A stretch of 64,000 bases of DNA from Iris pallida (Eukaryota > Streptophyta > Magnoliopsida > Asparagales > Iridaceae): positions 1,974,335 to 2,038,334 of the forward strand of contig JANAVB010016200.1 of assembly GCA_029216955.1 (NCBI GenBank). The letters run 5' to 3'. Position 1 is the stretch's first letter. Each line of letters starts with the position of its first letter. The notes below the pieces were generated by a model that did not search any database, was not told the DNA's origin, and saw only the letters and a program-made list of their open reading frames with translations. A program made the position numbers and the translations under genes. This document shows, piece by piece, positions 22,590 through 34,676 of this stretch.

Positions 22590-25265
22590 TGTCACTTCCC
22601 GCTTCCGGAATACGTATTCTAAATACATGTACTGCTGGAATGTATTTATTTAATACTTATCATGTATTGTTCTGTATTTAAATTCTTTTAATTTTCTGCT
22701 AATTATTTTTTTGTATTTTACTTTCTGTATTTTACTTTCTGCTTTGCTTTTGGGTTCGGCCCGAGTTGGTTTATTTTTCGGCCTTGGATGGTTCAACATG
22801 AACCCAACTCCCCACCTACCACCACTCCTTCATTTAAAAGCCTCGTCCCCTTTCTCTCTCTTTATTATTTCTTCTCATTTCTTTTCTTCCTCATAACTCC
22901 CCTACCAACCTAGGAGGACTAGGCAAGTGCCAACTTGCTTCTTGATGGATTCCCATTTTTGTTGTTCCATTGTCTTCCTCTCAAGATTCTTAGATAATTT
23001 AGTACTTAGCATTTTCGATTTCTATGGCTCACTTCATGTAGATCTAAATTTAATTTATTTTTGAACTTTTTAGGTTTTGATCTAGTAACTTTGTTATTTT
23101 TCAAGTTTTGATGGTTCCATATTGTAGGAAATTTGATTCTACCCAATTTTGACTATTGGAAGTCCTGATTTCGACTTATTTTGAGTAATTTATGGTCTTT
23201 TTGGTTCATGGGTTTTCGTGGCCATTAGAGGCTGATTGGAGAAGATGAGCAGTACATGCTGTTTTTGGCGCATGCTGTTTCTGACGCATGTTGTTTCTGG
23301 CACATGCTGTTTTCTGGCGTATGCTGTTTCTGGCGCATGCTGTTTCTGGCGCATGTTGTTTTCTGACGCATGCTGTTTCTGGCGCATGTTATTTTCTGGC
23401 GCATGCTGTTTCTGGCGTATACTGTTTTCTGGCATATGTTGTTTCTGGCGCATGCTGTTTCTGGCGCATGCTGTTTTCTGGCGCATTTTGTTTCCTGGTG
23501 CATGCTGTTTCTGGTGCATGCTATTTTCTGGCGCATGCTATTTCTGGCGCATGCTGTTTCTGGCGCATGATGTTTCCTAGCGCATGCTGTTTCTGGTGCA
23601 TGCTGTTTTCTGGCGTATGCTGTTTCTGGCGCATGCTGTTTCTGACGCATGCTGTTTTCTGGCGCATGCTGTTTTCTGGCACATGTTGTTTTCTGGCACA
23701 TGCTACATGAACTTCCATAATTTTTCGAGCCTTTTGACTAATTCTTGTCCCGAATTAACATTGATTGATATTGATTGTGACCTTGACTAATAATTGATCA
23801 TGCGTTCCTAGTTGGAACTAAGAGACTGGCTAGTCGTCTTATTGAATTGAATAAATGAGACACGTTCATATTAATTATGAACTATTGTAATCGATTGGCC
23901 GATCCCGAATATTGGCATACAGGCATATGCAGGCTTCAATTTATTTATTTCTCTATAAAAAATAGCATGTGTACTTTATGGTCAAGGCATGATTATTCCA
24001 TGGCTAGTTTTGATTGTTGCATTACGCTATGTAAGATCTACAACCTAACCGCACGGGTATCGTTATAGAGATGTGCATATCGTACCCCGTACGAAAGTAC
24101 TCATTCTGAATGACCATGATCCACGGTATGGGATTTCACTCAACATAGAGGCTATTAAGTTAAATAAAATGATGATTGCATGGAGAGAACGGATTTCCGA
24201 GTTCTTACATGGCAGCCATCTTTGGGACTATTAAGTGCCCGACAGGTCGGCTGGTTTCCACAGATACTGCAAATCTGCTACACGGGCAGGGAGTGGTATC
24301 TGCTTATATTATTTATTGTACATTGTATATTAACGACGAGCGTCCCGCTGGGACTCATCTAAATATATGATTGGCGCAATTGATTGATTGGATAAACTAG
24401 CCTTGCTTGTACATAGTAAGAACTGAGGAATCCTTTATTGCATAATTCCAGGATAACTTGGAACTCACAGTAGCAAGCCGTAGTAGTTGTATGGCCGTTT
24501 AAATTGATTTGTTTGTGTGTTGTACCTACTCTGTTACTTAACTGAGATGGCCATAATGTTAGGACATGACGGCCAATTTCTGTCCTTGTTTGGTTGGGAG
24601 GTTGGTTCGAAGTGTCGTGATGTTATGTGAATCCCAGTGGCAAGCAGAGATCTACTTATCATATTCTCTTATTACTGGTTTTAATTCCTCATATCGTGCT
24701 TCCTTGCGGTACTTGCTATTAGAGGTCTAACCTCTCTGGTTTTGCATGGCCAGATTTAGAGCCGGTTCCCGAGGACTCAGCTTACTTCCACCTCCAAGAT
24801 GGTCAATACTAGAGGAAAGATCGCAGGAGGACTCGAGTGGGTTCTTTACTTCCCCGCTCGTTTTGTTACTTATTTTATATTTTACCGTTTGGCACCGATA
24901 TGTTAGTCGGATTGTCTTGTACTTACTTTCATATAATTGTAATTAAGTCAGTCTACAGCTGATAACAATTGTGTATACTTTGCTACATCATCTGGCTATG
25001 TTTTATAAAGCCAGATATCGAGAATATTTTGACTGAGCGTTTGGGACGCCTTACTGCTTTATCTTACATGTTCTCTATTTCTGTTTCGTGTTTAAATGAT
25101 TGAGACAATAGACGTGAAGTGACCATAGTATGACTTTCATGTAGTATGCACCCCCTCGTCTTATTAGACAGCATTGATAGTATTATACGGTATTCCTCTA
25201 CCCGTAATACGTAGCTGGCTGAGTCATTCCCCCGCTCTCCAGTATTCTGGTTCTGGGGCGTGACA
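22590..25265 (+). repeat. 3' LTR of element D (2,676 bp)
   Basis: Same ends and content as the 5' LTR, with scattered substitutions. It is longer by 112 bp, matching the longer tandem array at 23255-23706. Confidence 0.95.
23255..23706 (+). repeat. 16/17-bp tandem array in 3' LTR of D (27 units)
   Basis: Same unit as in the 5' LTR; I count 27 full units plus a partial. The seven extra units (about 115 bp) account for the LTR length difference. Confidence 0.95.
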
Positions 25266-26827
25266 CGAGCCGAGCCTTACAAATGATACAAAATGATACA
25301 GCTAGCTAGCTGGGCCGAGCCCTAGTTGAATATACAAATGATACAACTCATAATTACATACACAAATGATAACCAATAATTGCAGCAATACAACTTGCAA
25401 AAAAATATTACAGCAATACAAAATCTATTGCAGTAGCAGTCTTAATGATGTATTCATCCAGCAACATCAAAATGTGACTGAAGATTGGAAGCAGGCACTG
25501 AAGTTCCACAAAGTAAGTATCCAGGATACCAGAGTAACCATTCTAGCAAATAGCAACCTGGAAATAGCAATCTGCAAATAGCAACCTGACAGAGCAAATA
25601 GCAACACTTCTAGCAAATAGTATCCAGAGTAACCATTCTAGCAAATAGCAACCATTCTAGCAAATAGCAAAGAGCAGCCTGAAAAGATTGTTGCAGATAG
25701 CAACATCAACTAAACCAACAACTAATTCATCAAATCAACTAATTCATCAACTGAAACTGAAAGATAACCAGATAACTCGAGTACCTGGATAGAATGGTTA
25801 CTCTGTTCTAATGAACTTGAGTACCAGGATAACCAGATAACTTGAGTACCAGATAACCAGATAACCAGCCAACAACCTCAATTAAGATATTTGTCATCAT
25901 TCCTTTGCAATTTCACCTCAACCCCATTCTTGAGTACCTGGAATCCAACACAATAGGCAAGTGGATTTGAAGACGGCTCAGATTGACAATTTGGCATCAT
26001 AAATAGATGCATTATAGTATCCAACTGATGTTTATTGCCAAATAATTATTGCCACTTTCTTCACATATTTGTTAGCAAGTAAAACAAGTAAATAACAGAC
26101 ATCAAATGAAGAATATAAACCTTTATCACCTTTCTATGGATTTTCATCTATCTGATGTTCAAAATCTTTCACCTCAAAATCTGCATAGATAGACAATTGG
26201 ATTTGAACTTTGAAAGCTCAGCATGGCAATTTCTGCATCATAAATAGATACATTTGTAGTATTTGTATGAAGTTTATTGCCAAATCATCATCGCCACATC
26301 CTTAACATATTTGTTAGTAACTTATAAGGAAATAAAACAAGTAAATGTAAACATAATACACAAGTGCAACAATTAATAATTTAACAGTTACAACCCAACC
26401 TTAATCCAAACTGAAATAATAGGTCCAGAGAATCAAAAATCCTAAAATGAATTCTGCAGTGCACACTGGACAGAATACAGTACAGACTATAGAGTGCACA
26501 AATTAACATCACAGTGCAGTGATAGATTGTTTAATAATTACATAACCCAAACCAGTCAATCCATAAACCTAATCTTCAAACATCGCTCGAGGTTTAGCCC
26601 ATCGTAGTCAGTTGACTAAAATCTATATAGGTATAAAAAATAACACAAGAGAACAAACAATAAATACAAATAATGAAGTAAAACTTAAAAACAACATAAT
26701 GCGATAAAATATATTAACTAAAATTATACCTCTTTCAAGTTTATCTAGTGATTCCAAGTTTTCTTCAAGATTAGTAACAATAGATCGATCGGAACCATTC
26801 CTAAACCAATCTTGAGAACAAATAAGA
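25266..26827 (-). other. hAT body without transposase coding
   Basis: AT-rich sequence of the hAT element where the C-terminal transposase region should lie. It holds short repeats: 'ctagcaaatagcaacc' copies near 25545-25680, 'taccaggataaccagata' copies near 25755-25870, and a diverged direct repeat of about 145 bp (25969-26095 and 26196-26346, both containing 'gcatcataaatagat'). No hAT dimerisation domain is seen, so the coding region was lost or replaced. Confidence 0.5.
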
Positions 26828-27454
26828 CTACATTATCTTTTTAATAGACGTCCATGTATCCGTCGTAAGACAACCCCTTTGATTGGACTCCTTGAAATAA
26901 GTCTTTAACTTAGACTTCTCATTTGTGTAGAGATTGTAAGAATCTCGTGCTACGGTCCATCTCGACGGTACACCAAACATAGGACATGCACTAGAAACAA
27001 AGTGTTTGAAGCCCTCACCCTCAACAAACCGAAAAGGAAGTTCATCGACAATTAACATATAAGCCAAGGCATTCCTTGTATGTTCTTGCTTAAATTGCCA
27101 ACTAGTGAGAGTTTGCTTGTCCTTCCCAATGGATTGCATATTCAATATTGATTGAGAAGGACCTTTGTGCTTCGGATTGAGGGGGCATATAAGCCAATGA
27201 TTTCTAACCGAGGTGGTCCCATTAATTACGGGGTGATAATAGTATTCTTTTTTACAGAATTTACATTTTGCCTTCGGGTGCCCATTCTCAAGAAATTATT
27301 TGAAGTCACTCCAATAAGGAGCTCTTCGTTTGTCAATACGCTTATTTTTGATCTTGAGTTTAGAATTAGTTGTGACAGGGTCATTTGTGGCATGGGAACT
27401 TGTTCCACCCACAACTCCGACCTCAAGGTCAATAGGCTCCGCTTCATTTGACAT
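26828..27454 (-). pseudogene. hAT transposase N-terminal fragment (BED finger)
   Basis: A 208-codon frame from ATG at 27454-27452, open except for one TAA (about residue 59, where K or Q is expected in DFK-FLENG). A BED-type zinc finger follows: CKFCKKEYYYHPVINGTTSVRNHWLIC, the C-x2-C ... H ... C arrangement. Then come the segments ALAYMLIVDELPFRFVEGEGF and RGCLTTDTWTSI, characteristic of Ac/RICESLEEPER-like hAT transposases. The frame diverges from the family straight after 'TWTSI' and ends within three codons. The catalytic core and dimerisation domain are absent. The protein would bind the element ends and cut and paste the DNA; this one cannot. Orientation agrees with the element's right end being its 5' end. 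Confidence 0.9.
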
Positions 27455-28075
27455 CTAAAATAAACATGAAAGCAAAAAAAAAATTCAATTCTAAAGCAAA
27501 ATCAGAAAATCAAAATAAAGATAAGAAAACGCACATTGCACGAGTATGATGTTGATGCCATGAATTTGAATTATTTGACGCAATAAATGACCTATTAATT
27601 TGTAAATATCATACAAGAGATCAATTTTTTAACTAGTGATTTTATGTTCTTATCAATCTAAATTTTACTTGTAAACAAAAAATCTAACAAAAGACCAATC
27701 AATCATGTAGGCATATATCCATTGCATATTTTACTTTTAAACACAATATGCAGGCATGTCAATTGCATATTTCACTTGTAAGTAAAAAAAACCAAATCAA
27801 TCCTAAAAAAAGTCAATAAATCAACAATTCAAGGCTTTTGGCAAAATACCATTCCGCAAATTGGCCCTGCAAACAATTCAAGGCTTTTGGCAAACTGGCC
27901 ATTGCGCAATGCAGCATTTATGCAAACTGTCCCTTTTGGCAAACTGGCTTTTGGCAAACTAGCTATTCTAATTTCTAGCCACAGCCATATATTGAATATT
28001 TCCTGCACAATTCCATTACATTCTAATTCCCTGGCACTAACAAAGAAAGAGAGAGAGAGGAAGAGAAAGAGTGTG
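27455..28075 (-). other. hAT 5' leader, left of solo LTR A
   Basis: Upstream (minus-strand sense) of the transposase start. Contains repeated 'cttttggcaaactgg' segments at 27833-27960 and a GA-rich tract near 28040-28075. It continues at about 41052-42164 on the other side of the insertion. Confidence 0.5.
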
Positions 28076-28806
28076 TGTCACGCCCCAGAACCAGAATACT
28101 GGCAAGTAGGGATGGATCAGGCCAGCTACGTATACCAAAGTACTTCAGTACTCCGAAATAACGTATAAGCTGTATAGACATGGGGGTTACTACTACAATC
28201 CAACAGGCAATCCTAGGTCAAGAATCCTAGGTATCTCAATCACAGGCAAATATGTAAGTACAAGAAGTATGATCATCAGACATAAAATAGTAAAGCGTCC
28301 CAAACGATATATACATGGATGATCTTGAGGCTAGTAATACAAAAAGAAGAACTAGCAAGAGTAATAGTCATACATGATAAGCTCTAGCTATAGTCCAGAA
28401 TACGCTAATCATGTTTAGGCCCGTAGGCTAAATATCAAGTCCAAAACACGAGCTAAACACGTGCTTGGAGGCTAAACGCCACAAAAGAATAATATACATA
28501 ACTAGTGGAAGAATGATATGAGAAACCCACTATGGTACTCTGGTGCTCCGGGTAGTCACCATCGAGTAGATGGTACGGAAGATCCTTCGGGCTCCTCTAT
28601 CAGATCTGGCCAAACAAAACCAGTGGGGTCAGACCCCCAATAGCAAGTACCCCAAAGAAAGCCAAACTATGAACTAAACCAACAATAACGAACATAGCAA
28701 CGGATAGAGACAAAAATAAGCAAATGCAAATTGAGACTCGTGCACTATCAATGCACTTATCCCGAGAATAGAAAAGACAATAAGTAAAGCAACATGTAGC
28801 ATAAAG

Positions 28807-31015
28807 TGTCACGCCCCGCTCCCGTAGGAGCGATCGTCCTCGCTAAGACATGATACCGCACGAGCCTAGACTGCGCTCGTGCAAGATGGGTTCCATAACG
28901 GCCGATTACAGCGGCTGTGACGGGATCGTCGCACAGAAGTCCCAAACAGAGACATTGAATATGCCAGCGGAAATTTAGAATAAAACACAAGTCATTCAAA
29001 AGATGCATTTTATTGATATTGAAACAAGAATTACAATAGGGCGCAAGACCAAGATTACAAGTCACTCAAGCTCACTCTTCTCACGTTACAAGTCACTCAT
29101 CTCTCTTTCCTCTCTCAATACAAGGCTTAAGCCAGCGGATGCTTCGGAAGGCGACGTCCTTACATTATGTCACGTATAAGTCCAGACTCCACGCGGCCGT
29201 ATGCCTCGAATCGCCAAGGAACTCCGCGCCTCGACGCATCCAAGCGAGCTCCGCGCCACGAGCTTCTACCTGTGCCTGTACATGAAAACTGTGTGGGTGT
29301 CAGTACTCAACTGTACTTGTGGAATGAGCTCCTCGACCACCCATACAAAACCAACACGTTTATTTACTTTGTGTAACACAGTCCCTTTATGATTGTCTTT
29401 CTACTCTTGCCTTAGAATCAATTTTAGGACAGACGTCTTGGCCTATTTTGTGTCTCTAGACTATCCCATGCTTGCATCAACAACGTTAACCTATCAAGTC
29501 GTGTTTGTCTTACGGTCCAAAATCAGAGACGCGACTACGAGATAGTAACCAATTTCCTTGTGACTGTGCTACAAGTCCATTGTGTCGTGCCTCGCAACTC
29601 AGTGTGACTTAACCATATCGCCGCCTCGCGGCCCTTGCTACTTTAATCACCAACTGACCTAATCGAGACTTATGGGCTAAGTGTCACTCGACCGACTTTG
29701 CCTTGTGGTGTCTCCTGACTTAAACTCAAACGACTCAAATCCAACACGTGCAACTTATATGTCAACAACTTAAGACTCTACACCATATCTCGTGCCGAAG
29801 CACGTCGCCTACGTTGAAGCCAAATATTAGGCCCAACATTGTGTTCTAACTGCACACACACATTCAACTCAACTCAATCCAAAGGCACACATGCGGGTTG
29901 CCGCCATGCCGACATATCTATATGAACTAGTCACTAGCGCCCAGCACTATTATGGACTCCATAGCTTTTTAGGCGGCCGCCCTTGCCAGCACGAGTAGCG
30001 AGCTCCACTGAAAGTCTCTGCCTAACCCGTGCGGTCATCCAGCACTGCTAATCATGTCTACCATCAAAACGGTCCCGTTGGCCGCCTGGGTCGTCATTCG
30101 AGAAACAAACTCACCTTGTACAAGTTGTCCAATGACCATACAAGACTCGACTTGAATTATCGTCTCACACAGTCATTCTACTTCTAGTATTACCATTTCT
30201 TTCAGGTCCAAGTTTAATACTTCTCACATCTGAGACCTCGCCTCGACGACCCATGTTCGTGAGCATTCTTCCTTCTTGTCATATCATTTTATTCGACTCA
30301 GGAACGACTATTTCAAAGCCCTCCTTCCAACTCAATTTAATCAACCGTGGCTCATGCCTTAAAACACAAAGTCCGTGACATCGTGCCTTAAACCAACTTG
30401 AACTCTATGCGACACCACCGCCTAAGTCATACTCTATATGATCTTGAAACCAAGTAATATCGACAACAGTAGAAAACGTGGGACAGTGCTTAGAATGCCT
30501 TTGATCGCCTAGAATCACTTAGCCTAACTTAATCCTATATCAACTTGACGAGCAAGGACTGCGTCAAGCCTTAGACGATGGGACCGTACATGCTTTATGA
30601 AGCGTTTATGCGGGCGACGCCTATGACTTAGGATAACTCTTAGCTTGTGGTGAAGACCAACTTTTTCTTCTCCCAAGCCACGGGACGAATGACCGAGTAT
30701 CATTTTTAAAGCATGTCGTGTATCAACTCTAAGCCGACCGTTGGACCTTTCCATATTCTAACTCAATTCGATCCGTCGAGATTATTTCCTTAGCTATGTG
30801 GATTCGTCTTTTTTATTATCAAGCCTACTTGTGCAAGTTGAAAACATATGACTTATTATGTGAAGGCTAAGATAAGGCGAGTTCACCGAAACTACCCCAC
30901 ATGAGCGAGGAGTCGCCTCGACCGAGCGGGCCTTCGAGTAGCCGTTGCATGGCTAAGTCCAAACATCGTTGGCATTTCGATTCCTCCGATTGACTGAGCG
31001 GGACGGGGCACTACA
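28807..31015 (-). repeat. 3' LTR of element B (2,209 bp)
   Basis: TGTCACGCCCCGC ... GGGGCACTACA in plus reading, very similar to 36254-38457. No protein-like frames. Confidence 0.92.
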
Positions 31016-31926
31016 TGATACACCACTCAAAAAAAGTTTCATCCTCGAAACTAACTGAGTACTTACTTATCGACCTATCACTTTATTTAATATTCAAGGA
31101 CTCTCGCAGACACTACTCCTATGCGTTCCGTCAATCCGAGCCACGCTCGTGCTTACCACTTACTTAGTCGTAGGGCAACCCGACCGATCAACCAACATTC
31201 AAGTCATCTCCAATCAACAATCGCACTACCATCAATCTTTCCTTGAAACACGATTTCAAAATCCTTGACACTTTTACATTTCTCTAGTCTCACTTGATTC
31301 AACATATCACTTAGTTTGGATCGTGCACACATTCCAGGCGTCACCAAAATACAAGTATTTCAACCAAGCCTTGTGTTAGTGAATCCAATCCCACCTATCG
31401 ATTCATCTATTCAATCCCAAAAATCATTCATACCTATGCTAACTCTCGTAACATGGACATCTCACCTAGTCGCTAGGCCATCTCTCCAGGCTAAAGTCAA
31501 TTGTCAGTATTGGAATCACCGTTCCCAAACAATAATATTAATACTGACCCCATCCTAAAGTCAAACCAAAGTTGATAGTACAGGATTTTCTACCCAAGCT
31601 CGCATCACTCCGATTTCTAAACTTCGAGCATAGATTTCCTACACACATTCTAATATTCGTCGTACGGGATCCGAGTCATTTAGCAAAGCCATCTACGATA
31701 ACTCACGTTTCAACCAATTTCTCGACATATCAATATCACTCGTTCATCAAGCCATTTTGTATAGTCTATCTCTTCGAACACGTTCGGCATAATCTGCCTA
31801 TCAATCCTTCCAAGTCAAGCACGCTACGACACAATTTGTTGCTAAGCCATAATTAACATTTCATATTTTCTAAGTCGTTCATCGCAATTCATGTATTCGA
31901 TCATAAGGTCGTCTAGCTTAACAATA
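31016..31926 (-). other. Element B internal region, 3' part
   Basis: Starts next to the LTR with a tract whose complement reads 'ttcgaggatgaaactttttt', matching the pol/3' LTR junction of Tekay elements. The rest is degenerate with no domain I can recognise. Confidence 0.55.
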
Positions 31927-33650
31927 TGTTGCACCCCGATCTCACGCGAGTCAGATTATCCACGGTGGACATGAATATAGCCAGCTACGTATAATGAAAT
32001 GGAATCCATCTCACCATACGGTCACGGCTGTCTAGATATGTGAGGGTTTATCTACAAGCCATCAGTCTCTTAAGGTCATAAATTATCCTATTGTCTCAAT
32101 CTCAACCAACTAGTAATAGTTACAAGATATCAGACCACCAAATATACAATTGTAAGGCGTCCCAAACATTACATATACAGATGATCATGAAGCTAGTCGT
32201 ACAAAATATAAGGACTAGCAAGAGTTAAGTTATACATGATCAACCTCGAGTTGCCAATCATGTTACAGCCCGTAGGCAGACAGTAAGTAAAATATACACG
32301 AGCTAACACTTGCTCGACGGCTAAACGCCTCAAAAGAATAATGTACAATAGAGTGGGAGAGCCAAAAATAACCCACTCGTTGCCAGGATTCCCTCTAGTG
32401 GTCACCATGTGGCTGAAAGGCAGGTAGATCCTTTGCTGCTGCTCCGGTATCTGGCCATACAAAACCAGCTAGGTCAGACCCCAGAAAGAGCAAGTGCCAC
32501 AAAGGAGACTTCACTTAGGAACTAAAACTAGCAATTAGCACAAGAATATAATTACATAATAAGAGACAGTAATTAAGAAAAGCATGACAGGTGAATATAA
32601 AAGACAATCTTGTACATAATCAATAAAAGACAGAACATATGGAAAAGCATGACAGGATGATATACGATGAGATAACCATGGGACTATTCGGATAACCAGG
32701 TTACAACCCGTAAACCAAACAAGGACCGGGGTTGTAACCCTTCGTCTGAACGGAACTTGGCTTCTCCCACCATTTATCGACAAGGTAAATATAAGAAATC
32801 GAGACATGTAACAATCTTGTACAGGATCAAGACGAGACTAGACTGATTGAACCCCATCCAATATTCACGGCCAAGCAATAAGTACGGCTTGCTACTTTAA
32901 CTAACTAGGGTTATCACAGGCCTAGTTACTAGCAAATGCAATGAGAATTCCAAGTCCGGTTACCTGTTTGTTACTACCTGAGTGATCCCAGCAAGAAAAG
33001 GAAAAGATAGGTGGATATAGCTGACACACTGTAGTAAGATACATGTGTCCTAAGGTACCACACTCGACGGCGGGCTGGAAGTGCGCTCATCTCGACGGAT
33101 AGCAACAAATCCCATGTATATATATATATAAGGCCGGGACCAAAGGGGCAACAGGTAACTGGGAAATTCTCCATGAACTATTTGATCAATCTAGTCATTA
33201 ACCTAGCCAGATTCAGTATGAATCCCTGACCGTGGTACTCAGGGATCATGCCCTAGACATGATGCAAGACACACAGGACTCGTAGTTTATACAAGCACAA
33301 TCCATGCAAACAACCACGGTGTCCAGGCAAATGAATTAATTTGTCAAGAGTGCGCCACGACGGACCACTATCATGCATTGTCAGGGTACTTGTCAAGAGT
33401 GCACCACCACGGGTCACTGTCATGTCATGTGTAGCAGGTCAAGTTATCAAGTCAGGAGTGCACCACGGCGGGCCACTATCAAGCATTGTTCAATTATCAT
33501 TCCAAACATAATAAATAAATTCGGGATTATCAAGTTCATGACAAAAGACGTAAGGATATAAAATGGACGTTAAATATCAAATAAAATATCAATATACAGG
33601 GTTATAGAAGATCCAGGGTAAGTAGGGTCAGGTCCAGTTGCGCCTAAACA

Positions 33651-33773
33651 TCAGGTTGCGCCCAAGTCAGGCTACGCTCAAGTCAGGCTACGCTCAAGTC
33701 AGGCTACGCTCATGTCAGGCTACGCTCAGGTCAGGCTACGCTCAGGTCAGGCTACGCTCAAGTCAGGCTACGC
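33651..33773. repeat. 16-bp tandem array in LTR C
   Basis: Seven full units plus a partial of TCAGGCTACGCTCAAG with few substitutions. It occupies the same relative position as the 16/17-bp array of the element D LTR. Confidence 0.95.
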
Positions 33774-33779
33774 AAGACA

Positions 33780-33935
33780 TACGCCTCCAAAAGGTAGCGT
33801 ATGTACTCCATACGACTCCTCTTCAAGGCAGCGTATGAGGTCCATACGACTCCTCTTCAAGGCAGCGTATGAGGTCCATACGACTCCTCTTCAAGGCAGC
33901 GTATGCAAGACATATGCTTCCAAAAGGCAGCGTAT
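33780..33935. repeat. 34-bp tandem repeats in LTR C
   Basis: Three near-identical 34-bp units (core ACTCCTCTTCAAGGCAGCG) at about 33807-33903, with partial and variant copies ('ccaaaaggtagcgtatg') on both sides. Confidence 0.9.
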
Positions 33936-34676
33936 GGGTCAGACTGTGCTGTGCTAAAGAGCGCGCGCAACTCAGTGGCGCAAGCTAAAAAGCTCGCGCA
34001 CTGCTCACTGTCTTCTCCAAATCAGCAAGAACTCCATGGTTTGAACCCAAAGCTTCAAAAGTCCATAACTTGGTCAAAATAAGTCCAAATCCAACTTTTC
34101 AAAGGTCAAAATTGGGTAGAATAAAATTCTCTACAACATGAAATCATCAAAACTCGAAAATAACAAGATTAAATAGATCAAAACCCAAGAATTCCAAAAA
34201 TAAAGTAAACTTAGATCTACAAGAATCTAGCCATGGAAATTAGAAATACCAAGTACTAAAGTGTTTTAGAATTTAGTAAAGAAGAGAATGGAGCAATAAA
34301 ATTAGAGTTCCTCCATGAAGCAAGTTACACTTGCCTAGACCTCTCTCTTCTCTCTCTGGTAGGTGAAGGGAGTAAATGGAAGAAGAAGAAGAGATTAATG
34401 AAGAGAGAGAGAAGAAGAATAGGTAATAAATATGAGTGGTGGTGGTAGGTAGGGGGTTCACCCCTTGGTTCATGATGAACCAAGAGCAATCCCAAACCGA
34501 ACCAAGCCAACCCAAACCAAGAATAAACCAAGCCCAGGGAGGAAATTAAGCAAGAAAATCATGCAATACAAGATAAAATACGTACACGTATTCCAAAAAT
34601 ACGTAATACGAACCACAGGTATTACAAATCACCATGCACGCTCCCGCGGGATAATCATCCTCATCGGGACGTAACT

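Larger units (their letters stand above)
14830..25265 (+). mobile_element. Element D: complete Tekay/Del-type Ty3/gypsy retrotransposon
   Basis: 10,436 bp with two LTRs (14830-17393, 22590-25265) and a perfect 5-bp TSD CGAGC (14825-14829 and 25266-25270). Internal order gag, two zinc knuckles, protease, reverse transcriptase, RNase H, integrase, chromodomain is that of a plant chromovirus. The pol-to-LTR junction carries 'cgaggacgaaatttttc' and a purine tract AAGGAGGGTAGAGA (22576-22589), usual in Tekay elements. It sits inside the hAT transposon. Confidence 0.95.
31927..34676 (-). mobile_element. Solo LTR C (Tekay-like) inside element B
   Basis: About 2.75 kb, plus-strand start TGTTGCACCCCGATC, end near GGGACGTAAC. 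Read on the minus strand it follows the element D LTR block by block: 'ttctacccaattttgac', 'gacttattttga', then 'gctgatttggagaaga', as in D at 15371-15490. It also shares long segments with LTR A. No matching second LTR or internal region lies nearby, so it is a solo LTR, probably left by unequal recombination. TSD not clear, so ends are approximate. Confidence 0.65.
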
